From assembly GCF_900102185.1 (NCBI RefSeq), contig NZ_LT629690.1, positions 248,001 to 312,000 of the forward strand: DNA of 64,000 nt. The letters are read 5' to 3'. The stretch's first letter is position 1; the number at the start of each line of letters is the position of its first letter. Source of the stretch: Terriglobus roseus. GTDB lineage: Bacteria > Acidobacteriota > Terriglobia > Terriglobales > Acidobacteriaceae. A program made the translations under genes and the position numbers. Positions 25,233 to 33,934 of the stretch are shown here, one piece after another. The notes beneath the pieces are model-generated. The model saw only the letters and a list, made by a program, of their open reading frames with translations. It ran no database searches and was not told the DNA's origin.

Positions 25233-26810
25233 CTACTGGCAAGCCGAGTTCTTCGCCCCCGGTAGCGTTACAAAACTCACCGTCAAAGGCGCAAAGTTAA
25301 CCTTCCCCGCAGCAACCTTCGCACCAGCCATGGCAGGCAACGAACCATCCCCGCCAGCAACAAGTTCCGTCCCATTCAGCATCGTCTGCTTACTCGTCAG
25401 CTCCGACGACGAAAGCGTGTAACGCTCTCCCGCAACAGGCAGCGTAAGTGCCTGCTCCGCGGAGTTATCAAAGTTAATGACTAACAGCGTCACACCTCCC
25501 TTGTGATCGCGTTCGCAAGCAGCGTACACACGCGCTTTGCCCGTCAGCGAAACGCCCGGATCAAGCACACGCACATCCATCGTTCGCTTCCACAACACAG
25601 CAGCCCAAAAATCCGGACGAGGCGCATACGTCTCTTCATCCAGCAGCCCGTAATCGCTTGAAGCCAACGTATTCACCATCACGCTGCGCACACCCTTCGC
25701 AGACAACGAACCAAGCTGGTCCATGAACCGAAACACATCTACAAACTGCGCGGCAAAAGGATCGCCGCCACACGCCGCCTCACTCGTCTCCGTCAGCCAC
25801 ATTTGCTTGCCGGGAAGATACTTATCGCGATCCGCAGCGTAGTGATTGAACCCCTGCATATTCCGGTCAAACCACGCTGCCGTCATCGCGGTCTCAGGCG
25901 TGTTCACAAACTTCAGCCCCATCATGCGCGTGCATCGCTGCGAAGCGTCGGAATAAAAGTGATATGAGAACGCATCGAAGATCGGGCCCGTGGCCTGCAG
26001 CATCTCCGGCGTCGTGGGCGATAGCTTCGGCCCACCGGCAGTCGCTCCACCAGCCATCACCACACCCTCACCAATACTCCCCGGCCCCAGCAGCAGAGTC
26101 CCGGGTGAAGCTTTCTTCAGAAAGCTGCGGAACGCCTTCACATCGCGCCCAAAGTCCGCACCGCTATAACCGGCAGGCGCGCCGCCAATCGACGCATACG
26201 TCGGCTCGTTCATGAACTCCGTAGCGGCAATATGCCCACCCACGCTCTTCGTGTACTCAAAGAACCCCGCCGCCTCCGCAGGAGTCCAGGCCCCACTCGC
26301 ATCGCGCGTTCCGGCACTCGTTGCAACAGACGTCACCAGCTCCGCTCCCGCCGCGTGTGAAAAGTCCACCACACCCTTCCACTGCGCACGCGTCAACACC
26401 GCCTGATAGCCCGTTGGCGGAGTCTTCGGTGCGGGATCATCCGTGTTCTGAAAGAAGCTGCTATTCCGCCACGTCCCACTCACACGCATATAAGCCGGAG
26501 CCAACGCACTCGCCAGCCGCCGCAGCTTCGCCTGCGAAAGGTCAATCGGAGCGCGGTACTGAAACATGCTCGGATCAATCCCTACAGGCGCATTCGTATT
26601 CGCCGTCTCGGCGGGCGTCTCAGCTTTGGCGGAATACGGCTTCCAGAAACGGCCACCCGTAACCTCCACCGTCTCCACGTTGTACGAAAGAAAGCGCGGA
26701 TCAACCTCCGCCACCTTCTTCATCGACCCCGGTTGAACAGCGGTTTGGCAGGTTGCAGCAAAGGTCGTGAGCAACAAAAACGCAATACCGGAAGATCGAA
26801 CAACAGCCAT
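25233..26810 (-). CDS. GH79 (heparanase/beta-glucuronidase-like) glycoside hydrolase, secreted
   Basis: 525-residue protein with a signal peptide (ending about CQTAVQ). The clan-A barrel carries the acid/base E202 in TEFMNEPT and the nucleophile E341 in MWLTETSEAACGG, closely matching the heparanase motif (LGETSSAYGGG-like). A C-terminal beta-sandwich (about 430-525, LLVINFDNSAEQALTLP) completes the GH79 architecture. Likely substrates are uronic-acid-containing glycans or plant arabinogalactan side chains; the exact specificity is not visible. Start at ATG 26810. It is monocistronic. Confidence 0.85.
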   Translation of the reverse strand: MAVVRSSGIAFLLLTTFAATCQTAVQPGSMKKVAEVDPRFLSYNVETVEVTGGRFWKPYSAKAETPAETANTNAPVGIDPSMFQYRAPIDLSQAKLRRLASALAPAYMRVSGTWRNSSFFQNTDDPAPKTPPTGYQAVLTRAQWKGVVDFSHAAGAELVTSVATSAGTRDASGAWTPAEAAGFFEYTKSVGGHIAATEFMNEPTYASIGGAPAGYSGADFGRDVKAFRSFLKKASPGTLLLGPGSIGEGVVMAGGATAGGPKLSPTTPEMLQATGPIFDAFSYHFYSDASQRCTRMMGLKFVNTPETAMTAAWFDRNMQGFNHYAADRDKYLPGKQMWLTETSEAACGGDPFAAQFVDVFRFMDQLGSLSAKGVRSVMVNTLASSDYGLLDEETYAPRPDFWAAVLWKRTMDVRVLDPGVSLTGKARVYAACERDHKGGVTLLVINFDNSAEQALTLPVAGERYTLSSSELTSKQTMLNGTELVAGGDGSLPAMAGAKVAAGKVNFAPLTVSFVTLPGAKNSACQ

Positions 26811-26912
26811 AGCGGAGCATCCTCAACAGTTACGTGTGCTCGCAATACGCCGCAGCACGCGCAAGTGTTCCGCCGCCTGTGTAGTGAACCGAGCTACCGC
26901 CTGTCAACCCGC

Positions 26913-27341
26913 TCAAAGAGCGCGTCGTGCCAGCCCGCGTACGGTTTCGCACACCACGCCATACACCACATGCGTCACCATTTCGCTGCGATGCTCACGG
27001 CCTGAATGCGGATCAGGACGTTCCAACAACCCCAGGGCCGGTAAAACGCCTTCGTGTGTCACGGCCATCATCGTCATGCCAAAGTTGGCCCCATGCCTGT
27101 CCGTGACCGGCGGATAGAGTTCCGCCAGCGCGCCATACGCGGCACCTGCCGCAGCGCCCAGCACCCATGGCATCAGCTTCTTGTCGTCGCTGTCCCGTCG
27201 CGCCAGTTCAGGGTGTGGCGGATACACCTTTTCCGCAACGGTTTTGGCTGCTGTGGCCACCAGGCCGCCAATCATTCCTGCCAGTGCGCCCTTCAAAATG
27301 TCTCGTGCCGGTGCGGGAAGTTTCTTCGTTTCTTTCGTCAT
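26913..27341 (-). CDS. DUF1440/YagU-like inner-membrane protein
   Basis: 142 residues with Gly/Ala-rich hydrophobic segments (GALAGMIGGLVATAAKTVAEKVYPP, about residues 18-42, and VLGAAAGAAYGALAELYPPV, 60-79) typical of DUF1440 proteins. E. coli YagU is linked to acid resistance, but the molecular role is unknown. Start at ATG 27341; an ATG at 27398 would add 19 residues. It is divergent from thioredoxin reductase and probably shares its promoter region. Confidence 0.75.
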   Translation of the reverse strand: MTKETKKLPAPARDILKGALAGMIGGLVATAAKTVAEKVYPPHPELARRDSDDKKLMPWVLGAAAGAAYGALAELYPPVTDRHGANFGMTMMAVTHEGVLPALGLLERPDPHSGREHRSEMVTHVVYGVVCETVRGLARRAL

Positions 27342-27412
27342 AGCTCTCTCTGGGACGCCGACCTCGGGAACCGGGTGGCCCGTCTTGAATCCTTTCATGG
27401 TCCTCGCGCATT

Positions 27413-27418
27413 TAGAAT
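27413..27418 (+). promoter_or_regulatory. -10-like box upstream of thioredoxin reductase
   Basis: TAGAAT, about 58 nt before the chosen trxB start; TTGAAT at 27385-27390 is too far (22 bp) to be an ideal -35. Modest support. Confidence 0.35.
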
Positions 27419-27476
27419 GATGGCTGTTGCGCTGCTTCGTACAGGTCAGCGCAAGAGAGACAGCAGATCGGACCTC

Positions 27477-28451
27477 ATGTCGAACACATCCTCTACGCCT
27501 TCCAGCACCACACGCGACGTTGTCATCCTCGGTTCCGGCGTCAGCGGCCTCACCGCTGCCATTTACACGGCGCGCGCCAACCTCAAGCCGCTCGTCATTG
27601 AAGGTCATGAACCCGGCGGCCAGCTTTCCATCACCACCCTGGTTGAAAACTTCCCCGGCTGGCCTGATGGTGTGCAGGGCCCTGAACTTGTGGAGAACAT
27701 CCGCAAGCAGGCACAGAAGTTCGGCGCAGAAATTGAGATGGGCCACCTCCACTCGGCCGACCTCTCGAAGACCCCCATCGAACTGAACTTCGGCGGCAGC
27801 CACGTCGTGCGCACGCACACGCTCATCGTCGCGTCGGGTGCATCAGCCCGCTGGTTAGGCTTGCCCAGCGAACAGGCGCTCATCGGCCACGGCGTTTCGT
27901 CCTGCGCCACCTGCGACGGCTTCTTCTTCTCCGGTAAAGAGATCTGCGTCATCGGCGGCGGCGACTCCGCCATGGAAGAAGCCATCTTCCTCACGCGCTT
28001 TGCCACCAAGGTCTACCTGATCCATCGCTCGGCCACCTTCCGTGCCAGCAAGATCATGCTGGACCGTGCCATGGCCCACCCGCAGATTGAGTTCCTTCCA
28101 AACACCGTCGTGGAAGAAGTTCTCGGTGTGGAACAGAAGGAAGTCAGCGGCATCCGCGTGCGCAACACCGTCACCGGCGAGGTGAAGGAAATCGCACTCA
28201 GCGGCTTCTTCCTCGGCATCGGCCACATCCCCAACGCCAAGTTCTTTGAAGGCCAGATGGATCTGGACGCAGACGGTTACATCAAGAGCAAGGACAACGT
28301 CTTCACCACGCTCGACGGTAAGATCATCCCCGGCGTCTTCGCCGCAGGCGACGTGCAGGACCGCCGCTACCGTCAGGCCATCACCGCCGCGGGCACGGGC
28401 TGCATGGCCGCTCTCGAAGTCGAAAAGTACCTCGAAGACCACGGTCGCTAA
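27477..28451 (+). CDS. trxB: Thioredoxin reductase
   Basis: 324-residue FAD/NADPH-dependent thioredoxin reductase that keeps thioredoxin reduced and so supports the peroxidase encoded upstream. FAD motif LGSGVSGLTAA (18-28), redox-active CATC (C143, C146), NADPH motif VIGGGDSAMEEA (158-169), and the second FAD motif GVFAAGDVQDRRYRQA near the C-terminus. Start at ATG 27477 (MSNTSSTPSSTTRDVVIL). In-frame ATGs at 27417/27420 exist but coincide with the -10 box. It is followed by a clear terminator. Confidence 0.93.
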   Translation: MSNTSSTPSSTTRDVVILGSGVSGLTAAIYTARANLKPLVIEGHEPGGQLSITTLVENFPGWPDGVQGPELVENIRKQAQKFGAEIEMGHLHSADLSKTPIELNFGGSHVVRTHTLIVASGASARWLGLPSEQALIGHGVSSCATCDGFFFSGKEICVIGGGDSAMEEAIFLTRFATKVYLIHRSATFRASKIMLDRAMAHPQIEFLPNTVVEEVLGVEQKEVSGIRVRNTVTGEVKEIALSGFFLGIGHIPNAKFFEGQMDLDADGYIKSKDNVFTTLDGKIIPGVFAAGDVQDRRYRQAITAAGTGCMAALEVEKYLEDHGR

Positions 28452-28477
28452 TCCGCATCAAGACACAAGGCAAGTAA

Positions 28478-28505
28478 AAGAGGCATCCCCAACGGGATGC
28501 CTCTT
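28478..28505 (+). terminator. Intrinsic terminator of trxB
   Basis: AAGAGGCATCCC (28478-28489), loop CAAC, GGGATGCCTCTT (28494-28505), then CTCTTT. Confidence 0.85.
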
Positions 28506-28520
28506 CTCTTTACGATTCCG

Positions 28521-28665
28521 GGTGCCCCAGGTTCGCGAAGCTAACCTGGGTATTCGTGCAAAGCACGATTCAGCGAAGCTTCAACGCGCAAAGCGCGTCT
28601 TCTTTCGGAAGGGCAGGGCTTCAGCCCTGCCGTAAAAGCTGCCAAAGATAAGGGGCTTTAGCCCC
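28521..28665. repeat. Cluster of REP-like palindromes
   Basis: Three palindromes between trxB and the next gene: CCCAGGTT/AACCTGGG (28526-28533, 28543-28550; 9-nt loop) flanked by TGC and TATTCG; GGCAGGGCT/AGCCCTGCC (28612-28631); GGGGCT/AGCCCC (28652-28665). The first has a near-relative at 59536-59571. They resemble dispersed intergenic palindromes rather than terminators, since no T-runs follow. Confidence 0.6.
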
Positions 28666-28676
28666 CGAGGGAAAGC

Positions 28677-29351
28677 CTACTTCGTAGCCGCCGGTGGCGT
28701 CGTCGCAGGAGCGGTAGTCGTAGCCGGAGTCGTCGTAGCAGGCTTCTTCTTCACAGTCTTCTTCTTCGTGGTGGTCTTAGCCGGTGGCGGAGCAGCAGCT
28801 GCTGCAGCCGCGGCCTGTTGCGCGGCGGCAATCTGGGCATTCTGCTGCTGAACAGTCGCCTGCAACTGGCTGATCTTCTTGTCCTGCGCCGCAGAAGAGC
28901 TGATGATGCGCTCGCCCAGGCTACGACGTGCCCCATCCAGCGACGCCAGAGCCCCGTCCAGGCCCTCAGCCTGGTCGCGTGGAGCGTTTCCCTTACCCGC
29001 AATCTGGATGCGCAGCAGCACGTTATACAGCGCGTCCAGGTTCAGCAGGATACGAAGACTCGCAGGCACAGAGTCGGGCGCCTTATCGGAATCCGCAAGA
29101 AGGGGAGGCAGGGTGTTCTGCAGATCCTTCTGAACCGAGGCCAGATTCGCATCCACCTCGCCACGCAGTCCGTTGCCGCCCTTCCACTTGTTCAGGTCCA
29201 CATTGCTGCCAGCCTGCGCCACCTTGTTCAGCGCCGGTTGCACCAGTGAAGTGGGCTTCTGCGCTGCATCACCAGCAGCGTCCTGCGCAGTAGCCGTGGC
29301 TATGCCACCCAGAACAAAAACGGAAAGTAAGGCAAACGTTCGCAAACTCAT
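28677..29351 (-). CDS. Secreted coiled-coil protein with Lys/Thr/Pro/Ala-rich tail
   Basis: 224 residues. Signal peptide (MSLRTFALLSVFVLGGIATATAQ), a helical middle (about 40-150: DLNKWKGGNGLRGEVDANLASVQKDL...), a Gln/Ala coiled-coil (about 150-185), then a histone-H1-like tail of K/T/P/A repeats (186-224: KTTTKKKTVKKKPATTT). The tail could bind nucleic acid, peptidoglycan or polyanions after export. No known domain recognised. GGAGGAG lies about 12 nt before the ATG. Confidence 0.75.
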   Translation of the reverse strand: MSLRTFALLSVFVLGGIATATAQDAAGDAAQKPTSLVQPALNKVAQAGSNVDLNKWKGGNGLRGEVDANLASVQKDLQNTLPPLLADSDKAPDSVPASLRILLNLDALYNVLLRIQIAGKGNAPRDQAEGLDGALASLDGARRSLGERIISSSAAQDKKISQLQATVQQQNAQIAAAQQAAAAAAAAPPPAKTTTKKKTVKKKPATTTPATTTAPATTPPAATK

Positions 29352-29519
29352 AAAAATAAGGGCTCCTCCACTTTGAGAGACGTCTCAGTGACGTGGGTTG
29401 CATGCACGCCAAACAGTGACAAGCAAATACTTCTCCAAATTCGCTGCGATTGAATACTGCCACAATCGACGGAAAAAGTTGTCAACCCCACAAATCACCT
29501 AAATCTTTCAAATCAAAAG

Positions 29520-29715
29520 AAATAGAGTTGGCAGGTTATTTTCCGCAAGTCACTAAAATAGAAATCAGGGGAAGTCGCGAACCCACAATCGTCAGCTAAA
29601 CCCTTTCGAAAGACGATTTTGCCCCTAACTTCAATGGATAGACGATTTTAGCGGCACTCGCAGCGTAACTCGTTTAGAAAGACGATTTTAGAAAGACAGG
29701 GGGAGGGGTACCCCC
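29520..29715 (-). repeat. ~200-bp dispersed intergenic element, copy A
   Basis: Shares long blocks with the inverse of 47676-47884: AATAGAGTTGGCAGGTTATT, CTAAAATAGAAAT, the motif AAAGACGATTTT three times (29609-29620, 29638-29650 as ATAGACGATTTTA, 29678-29690), and an end AGGGGGAGGGGTACCCCC (29698-29715). The middle (about 35 nt) is not conserved. It lies just downstream of the bactofilin gene, read in that gene's direction. No ORF, no terminal inverted repeats and no target duplication were noticed. Sequence 29352-29519 shows nothing else. Confidence 0.75.
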
Positions 29716-29736
29716 ACACTGCCATCCCCAAATGAG

Positions 29737-29758
29737 AAACCCCGCCGAAGCGGGGTTT
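29737..29758 (-). terminator. Terminator after the bactofilin gene
   Basis: AAACCCCGC (29737-29745), loop CGAA, GCGGGGTTT (29750-29758). It lies 20 nt downstream of the bactofilin stop on the minus strand. Confidence 0.8.
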
Positions 29759-29777
29759 TCTCGTAAAGCGGGTTTGC

Positions 29778-30320
29778 TTACGAAGCCGATTCCACGCCAA
29801 CAAGCTGGCCCTGTTCGGCCGGTGCGGATGCGGCGGCAGCAGCGGCAGCCTTCGGGTCGCCGGGCTTGCGGATGTCGATGCCGCCCTTGAAGAACGCGCC
29901 GTCCTCAATGGAGATGCGGGCTGCAATCACGTCACCCGTCAGCGAGCCTTCGCTGCGGATATCAATGCGGTCGCTTGCCTGGCAGTTTCCGCGAACCTTG
30001 CCCAGGACCACGATCTCGCGGGCAGAGATGTTCGCTGCAACCTGGCCATTGCGGCCAACGGTCACGCGGTTGCCGGGAAGGTTGATGGTGCCTTCAATGC
30101 GGCCATCGATGTAGAGCGATTCCGATCCGGTAACTTCGCCCTTGATCATCAGGCTCTTGCCAATGGTGGCCTGCTCACCGGTAGCTGCAGGTGCCTGCGG
30201 GCTGGCAGTGCGGGTGCTGGGCTGCTGTTCATACGACGACACAGCAGGCTGGCTGGGACGAACGGGTTCTGGGGTGGAGGGTGTGGCAGCGCCGGAGCCG
30301 GGAGTGTTGGGTTTCCACAT
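29778..30320 (-). CDS. Bactofilin family cytoskeletal protein
   Basis: 180 residues; the start was chosen at ATG 30320 (MWKPNTPGSGAATPSTPEP), with AGGAAA upstream. Disordered Pro/Thr/Ser N-terminus (1-50), central bactofilin beta-helix (about 55-152: TIGKSLMIKGEVTGSESLYIDG, RIEGTINLPGNRVTVGRNG, GDVIAARISIEDGAFFKGGIDI), and an Ala-rich end. Bactofilins polymerise without nucleotide and localise cell-wall enzymes or other machinery. It is monocistronic with its own terminator, and divergent from the next gene (244-nt spacer with no other feature). Confidence 0.93.
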   Translation of the reverse strand: MWKPNTPGSGAATPSTPEPVRPSQPAVSSYEQQPSTRTASPQAPAATGEQATIGKSLMIKGEVTGSESLYIDGRIEGTINLPGNRVTVGRNGQVAANISAREIVVLGKVRGNCQASDRIDIRSEGSLTGDVIAARISIEDGAFFKGGIDIRKPGDPKAAAAAAASAPAEQGQLVGVESAS

Positions 30321-30552
30321 GAGCTTCTTGAGTTTCCTTTCGGCTTGAAAATCCGGGCGGATAAGCGGCACAGCGGCCGTGTTTCCGCAAGAACTTATGC
30401 CTGCATCTTACGCCTCCGTTTACTCGGTAGATTCTGCCGACCAGCGGAAAACTCTACCAATTTACGGAGGAACCTTCCTGGATACGCGAAAATCCCTTCG
30501 CCGCCACAGAATTCCAGATCTTTGGTATTTGCCCCGGTAGCTTCGGCAGCAT

Positions 30553-30558
30553 TACCCT
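30553..30558 (+). promoter_or_regulatory. TANNNT box 6 nt before a start codon
   Basis: TACCCT, six nt before ATG 30565, where no Shine-Dalgarno is visible; a leaderless transcript is suggested. Confidence 0.4.
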
Positions 30559-30564
30559 CCGCGT

Positions 30565-31260
30565 ATGCGTTTTATCCGGTTCTCCACAATGCTCGCCGTC
30601 CTCCCGGCGCTGCTGGTAGCTCATGCTGCCGCACCAAAGGTCCATACCGTCGTTTTGGGGGCGTCACGCCGTGTGCCATTCGTGGCAGCAGATGTATCCA
30701 CCGAGGCGAAGGAGGACGAGGCAGGAACTCTGCGCATCCGCCCGCTGATCGTGGATGGCAAGACACACGAATGGCTGACCGGCGACACGCATGACATCAC
30801 AGAGCGTAGCTTCGTGGCGCGTCGCGTCCTACACATCAACGACGCTCTGCCAGGAGAGAAGTCTGGTCGCTGGGTCTGGCAGCCGGGCTCTTGGATATTG
30901 GTGGACCGTATCTCCGGCCACGTAACTGCTCTGCACCTGCCGGACTTCGACGCCAGCATCAGTGATGTGGTCTGGTACCGCGACTACGCGGCGTACTGCG
31001 GTATTCACACCACGGCAAAGGCAAGTGGTCTCAGCGCAGAGGTGTGGCAGATTGGCGCACACAAGGCGGCACTGTCCAAGGTCATCGCACCGTGGCCGCA
31101 GCCGGAACGCGTTCGTCCCGTCTGCCTTCCCGCCGTGTGGCAGCGCGAACCTATGCGCGTCACCGTGAAGCCCAACGGTGGTGATCCGGTGGTCTATAAC
31201 GTAGTCGGCACCTCCACCCAACTGGTGGAGGATGGCGAAGGTGGAGACGACGACAACTGA
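30565..31260 (+). CDS. Secreted protein of unknown function
   Basis: 231 residues with a signal peptide (MRFIRFSTMLAVLPALLVAHAAA). The mature part is beta-rich with paired tryptophans (SGRWVWQPGSWILVDRISG, about 100-118; DASISDVVWYRDYAAYCG, 129-146) and two cysteines (YCG, PVCLP) likely to form a disulfide; it ends in an acidic EDGEGGDDDN. I do not recognise the family. The ATG has a TACCCT box 6 nt upstream and no Shine-Dalgarno. It lies 85 nt upstream of the M1 aminopeptidase in the same direction. Confidence 0.75.
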   Translation: MRFIRFSTMLAVLPALLVAHAAAPKVHTVVLGASRRVPFVAADVSTEAKEDEAGTLRIRPLIVDGKTHEWLTGDTHDITERSFVARRVLHINDALPGEKSGRWVWQPGSWILVDRISGHVTALHLPDFDASISDVVWYRDYAAYCGIHTTAKASGLSAEVWQIGAHKAALSKVIAPWPQPERVRPVCLPAVWQREPMRVTVKPNGGDPVVYNVVGTSTQLVEDGEGGDDDN

Positions 31261-31333
31261 GTCGCCACACTTGACACCGAGCGCGCTGCTGGAACGCCTC
31301 TACTCCGTGATACCCATGCCGGGGACTCAGGCA

Positions 31334-31339
31334 TACACT
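31334..31339 (+). promoter_or_regulatory. TANNNT box 6 nt before the M1 aminopeptidase start
   Basis: TACACT, six nt before ATG 31346, no Shine-Dalgarno. TTGACA at 31271-31276 is too far upstream to pair with it. Confidence 0.4.
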
Positions 31340-31345
31340 GTCCGC

Positions 31346-33916
31346 ATGCGTCTTCGTTTTCTCCCGTTTGTTTTTGCAGTTGCAGTCACAGCTTCGGCAC
31401 AGCGACTTCCCTCGGATGTTCATCCCGAGCATTACTCGCTGCATCTCACGCCCAATCTGAAGGCAGCAACATTCACAGGCGAAGAGACGATTGATCTAAC
31501 GCTGGACTCGCCGAAGACTGCGATCACGCTGAATGCGATCGAGCTGAAGATCAACAGTGTGAAGGTAATTCGCCAGCGCATCGCAGACGCGCAGAAGCAG
31601 GAACTGGGACAAACGGGAACCGTAAGTTACGACACCAGCAAGGAACAAGCGACATTCACCTTTGCCTCGCCGCTTCCTGCGGGAAGAGTATCGCTCTCTA
31701 TTCAGTTCACTGGCATCCTGAACGATAAGCTGCGCGGCTTCTATCTCTCCAAGACCGCGAAGCGCAACTATGCAGTCACACAGTTCGAGGCGACCGATGC
31801 ACGTCGCGCCTTCCCCAGCTTCGACGAACCTGCGATGAAGGCAACGTTCGATCTGGCCATGACCATCGACAACGGCGATACCGTAATCGCCAATACGAAC
31901 ATGACCAGCGATAAGCCTGCGGACAACGGCATGCACACGCAGACCTTCGCCACCTCGCCGAAGATGTCCACATATCTTCTGGCCTTTCAGGTAGGCGATT
32001 GGACCTGCTCCAAAGGCGAGTCCGATGGTATTCCCATCCGCGTCTGCTCCACGCCAGACAAGGTCGCACTAACACCCTTCGCGGTGAAGGCAGCGGAACA
32101 CTTCCTGCATTACTACGACCAATACTTCGGCGTGAAGTACGCAATGCCCAAGCTCGACCTCATCGGCATCCCTGACTTCGAGGCAGGCGCGATGGAGAAC
32201 TGGGGTTGCATCACCTACCGCGAAACCGCACTACTCGTGGATGAGAAACACTCTTCTCTGAGCGACCGCAAGAACGTGGCAATCGTCGTGGCGCACGAGA
32301 TGGCGCATCAGTGGTTCGGCGACCTCGTCACCATGAAGTGGTGGGACAACCTATGGCTGAACGAGGGCTTTGCCACATGGATGGAGTCCAAGGCAGTGCA
32401 CGAGTGGCAGCCAACATGGGGCGTGCTTGAGGACGAAGCCCAGACCCTCAACAGCACACTGAACCTGGATGCAGCCGCACAGACGCGAGCCATCCGCAGT
32501 AAGGCAGATACACCAGAGGAGATCAACGAGCAGTTCGACGGCATCGCATATGGCAAAGCAGGTGCAGTCATCGGCATGGTGGAGCACTACGTTGGTGAAG
32601 GTGCCTTCCAGAGCGGCGTACACAACTACATGGAAGCCCACAAGTTCGGTAATGCCACGGCGGAGGACTTCTGGGGCGCGCAGACCAAGGCCAGCAGCAA
32701 GCCAGTCGATGCCGTCATGGAGAGCTTCGTAGCACAGCCTGGTGAACCACTGCTCACCTTCACCGCTAACGGCAAAGGTAGCTACGCAGTGAAGCAGAGC
32801 CGCTTCTTCCTCAACCCTCCGGCAACGAAGCCTATCCAGTCTTGGTCCATTCCCATCTGCCCCACGAACGGAACATGCCAGGTGATCCGCGCTAACACCG
32901 ACGTTACGGCAACTGCACCGGAAGACCTGCGTAACGCCAGCGCCCGAGGCTACTACCGCAGCAACTACGACACAGCCACCTTACAGTCCGTGCTGCAACA
33001 CGCACCGTCTTACACTGCACCCGAACGCATCCTGCTGGTGGGTGACCGTTACGCACTGCTCCGCTCCGGAGAAGGCTCGGTCGGTGAGTACATGCAACTG
33101 GTGCAAGCGCTACGAGCAGACCCAAGCGCGCAAGTACTACAGCAATCGGTAGGCGGCCTCGGCTCACTCCGCACCCGTGTCGCCACCGACCAGCAGTCGG
33201 ATCAGATAGAGGGGTGGGTGAGGAACCAGTTTGGCCCCGTCTACCACTCACTGGGAAAAGCTTCCTCGTCAGAGTCAGTCGAAGCGGAGCAACGTCGTGT
33301 CACATTGTTCAGCTTGCTTGGTGGTGCGAAAGATCCCACTGTACTGACTCAGGCAAATACCATTGCCAACGCCTATCTCAGCGGCGATAACAAGGTAGAC
33401 CCCGAGCTTGCACAGTCTGCGTTGGCTATCGCAGCGCAACATGGAGATGCGGCTTTGTACGACCGCATGCAGAAAGTCGCGCAGACCAGCACCGATCCCA
33501 ACCAGCAGACACAGGCGTTGTATCTTCTGGCATCGTTCGAAGACCCTGCGCTAGTGAAGCGTACTTTGGATGATGTAGCTGCCGGCAAGGTCCGCAATCA
33601 GGATAGTTGGATACTTCTCTCAATCCTGTTGCAGTCACGCAAGACACGTCAGCAGACATGGACGTATATCAAAGAGCATTGGGATGCGATCCACGCACAG
33701 TTGACGACTAGCAGCGGTAATCGTCTGGTATCTGCAACGGGAGCGTTCTGCTCGCAGGAAGAACATGACGATGTGCAACAGTTCTTCGCTTCGCATAAAG
33801 TGGAATCCTCAGACCGTGCTTTGCGTGACGCGTTGAATAGCATCAACAGTTGCGTACGGTTCCGCGGCCAGCAACAACCGGGCCTGCAACAGTGGCTGTC
33901 GACTGCTTCACACTAG
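31346..33916 (+). CDS. M1-family zinc aminopeptidase, exported
   Basis: 856-residue M1 metallopeptidase that removes N-terminal amino acids from peptides. Signal peptide MRLRFLPFVFAVAVTASAQ, N-terminal beta saddle, exopeptidase motif GAMEN at 281-285, zinc motif HEMAHQW with H317, E318, H321 and E340 (HExxH-18-E; NEGFATWME follows), and a C-terminal ERAP1-like alpha-helical domain (about 520-856). Start at ATG 31346 rather than the frame's opening at 31232, which would overlap the previous gene and place 38 residues before the signal peptide. The next gene begins 18 nt downstream. Confidence 0.95.
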   Translation: MRLRFLPFVFAVAVTASAQRLPSDVHPEHYSLHLTPNLKAATFTGEETIDLTLDSPKTAITLNAIELKINSVKVIRQRIADAQKQELGQTGTVSYDTSKEQATFTFASPLPAGRVSLSIQFTGILNDKLRGFYLSKTAKRNYAVTQFEATDARRAFPSFDEPAMKATFDLAMTIDNGDTVIANTNMTSDKPADNGMHTQTFATSPKMSTYLLAFQVGDWTCSKGESDGIPIRVCSTPDKVALTPFAVKAAEHFLHYYDQYFGVKYAMPKLDLIGIPDFEAGAMENWGCITYRETALLVDEKHSSLSDRKNVAIVVAHEMAHQWFGDLVTMKWWDNLWLNEGFATWMESKAVHEWQPTWGVLEDEAQTLNSTLNLDAAAQTRAIRSKADTPEEINEQFDGIAYGKAGAVIGMVEHYVGEGAFQSGVHNYMEAHKFGNATAEDFWGAQTKASSKPVDAVMESFVAQPGEPLLTFTANGKGSYAVKQSRFFLNPPATKPIQSWSIPICPTNGTCQVIRANTDVTATAPEDLRNASARGYYRSNYDTATLQSVLQHAPSYTAPERILLVGDRYALLRSGEGSVGEYMQLVQALRADPSAQVLQQSVGGLGSLRTRVATDQQSDQIEGWVRNQFGPVYHSLGKASSSESVEAEQRRVTLFSLLGGAKDPTVLTQANTIANAYLSGDNKVDPELAQSALAIAAQHGDAALYDRMQKVAQTSTDPNQQTQALYLLASFEDPALVKRTLDDVAAGKVRNQDSWILLSILLQSRKTRQQTWTYIKEHWDAIHAQLTTSSGNRLVSATGAFCSQEEHDDVQQFFASHKVESSDRALRDALNSINSCVRFRGQQQPGLQQWLSTASH

Positions 33917-33934
33917 GTAAGAAAGAGAGCCGCA

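Noticed and set aside
31271-31276. TTGACA upstream of the M1 aminopeptidase
   Set aside because: 57 bp from the TACACT box; no -10 at proper spacing.
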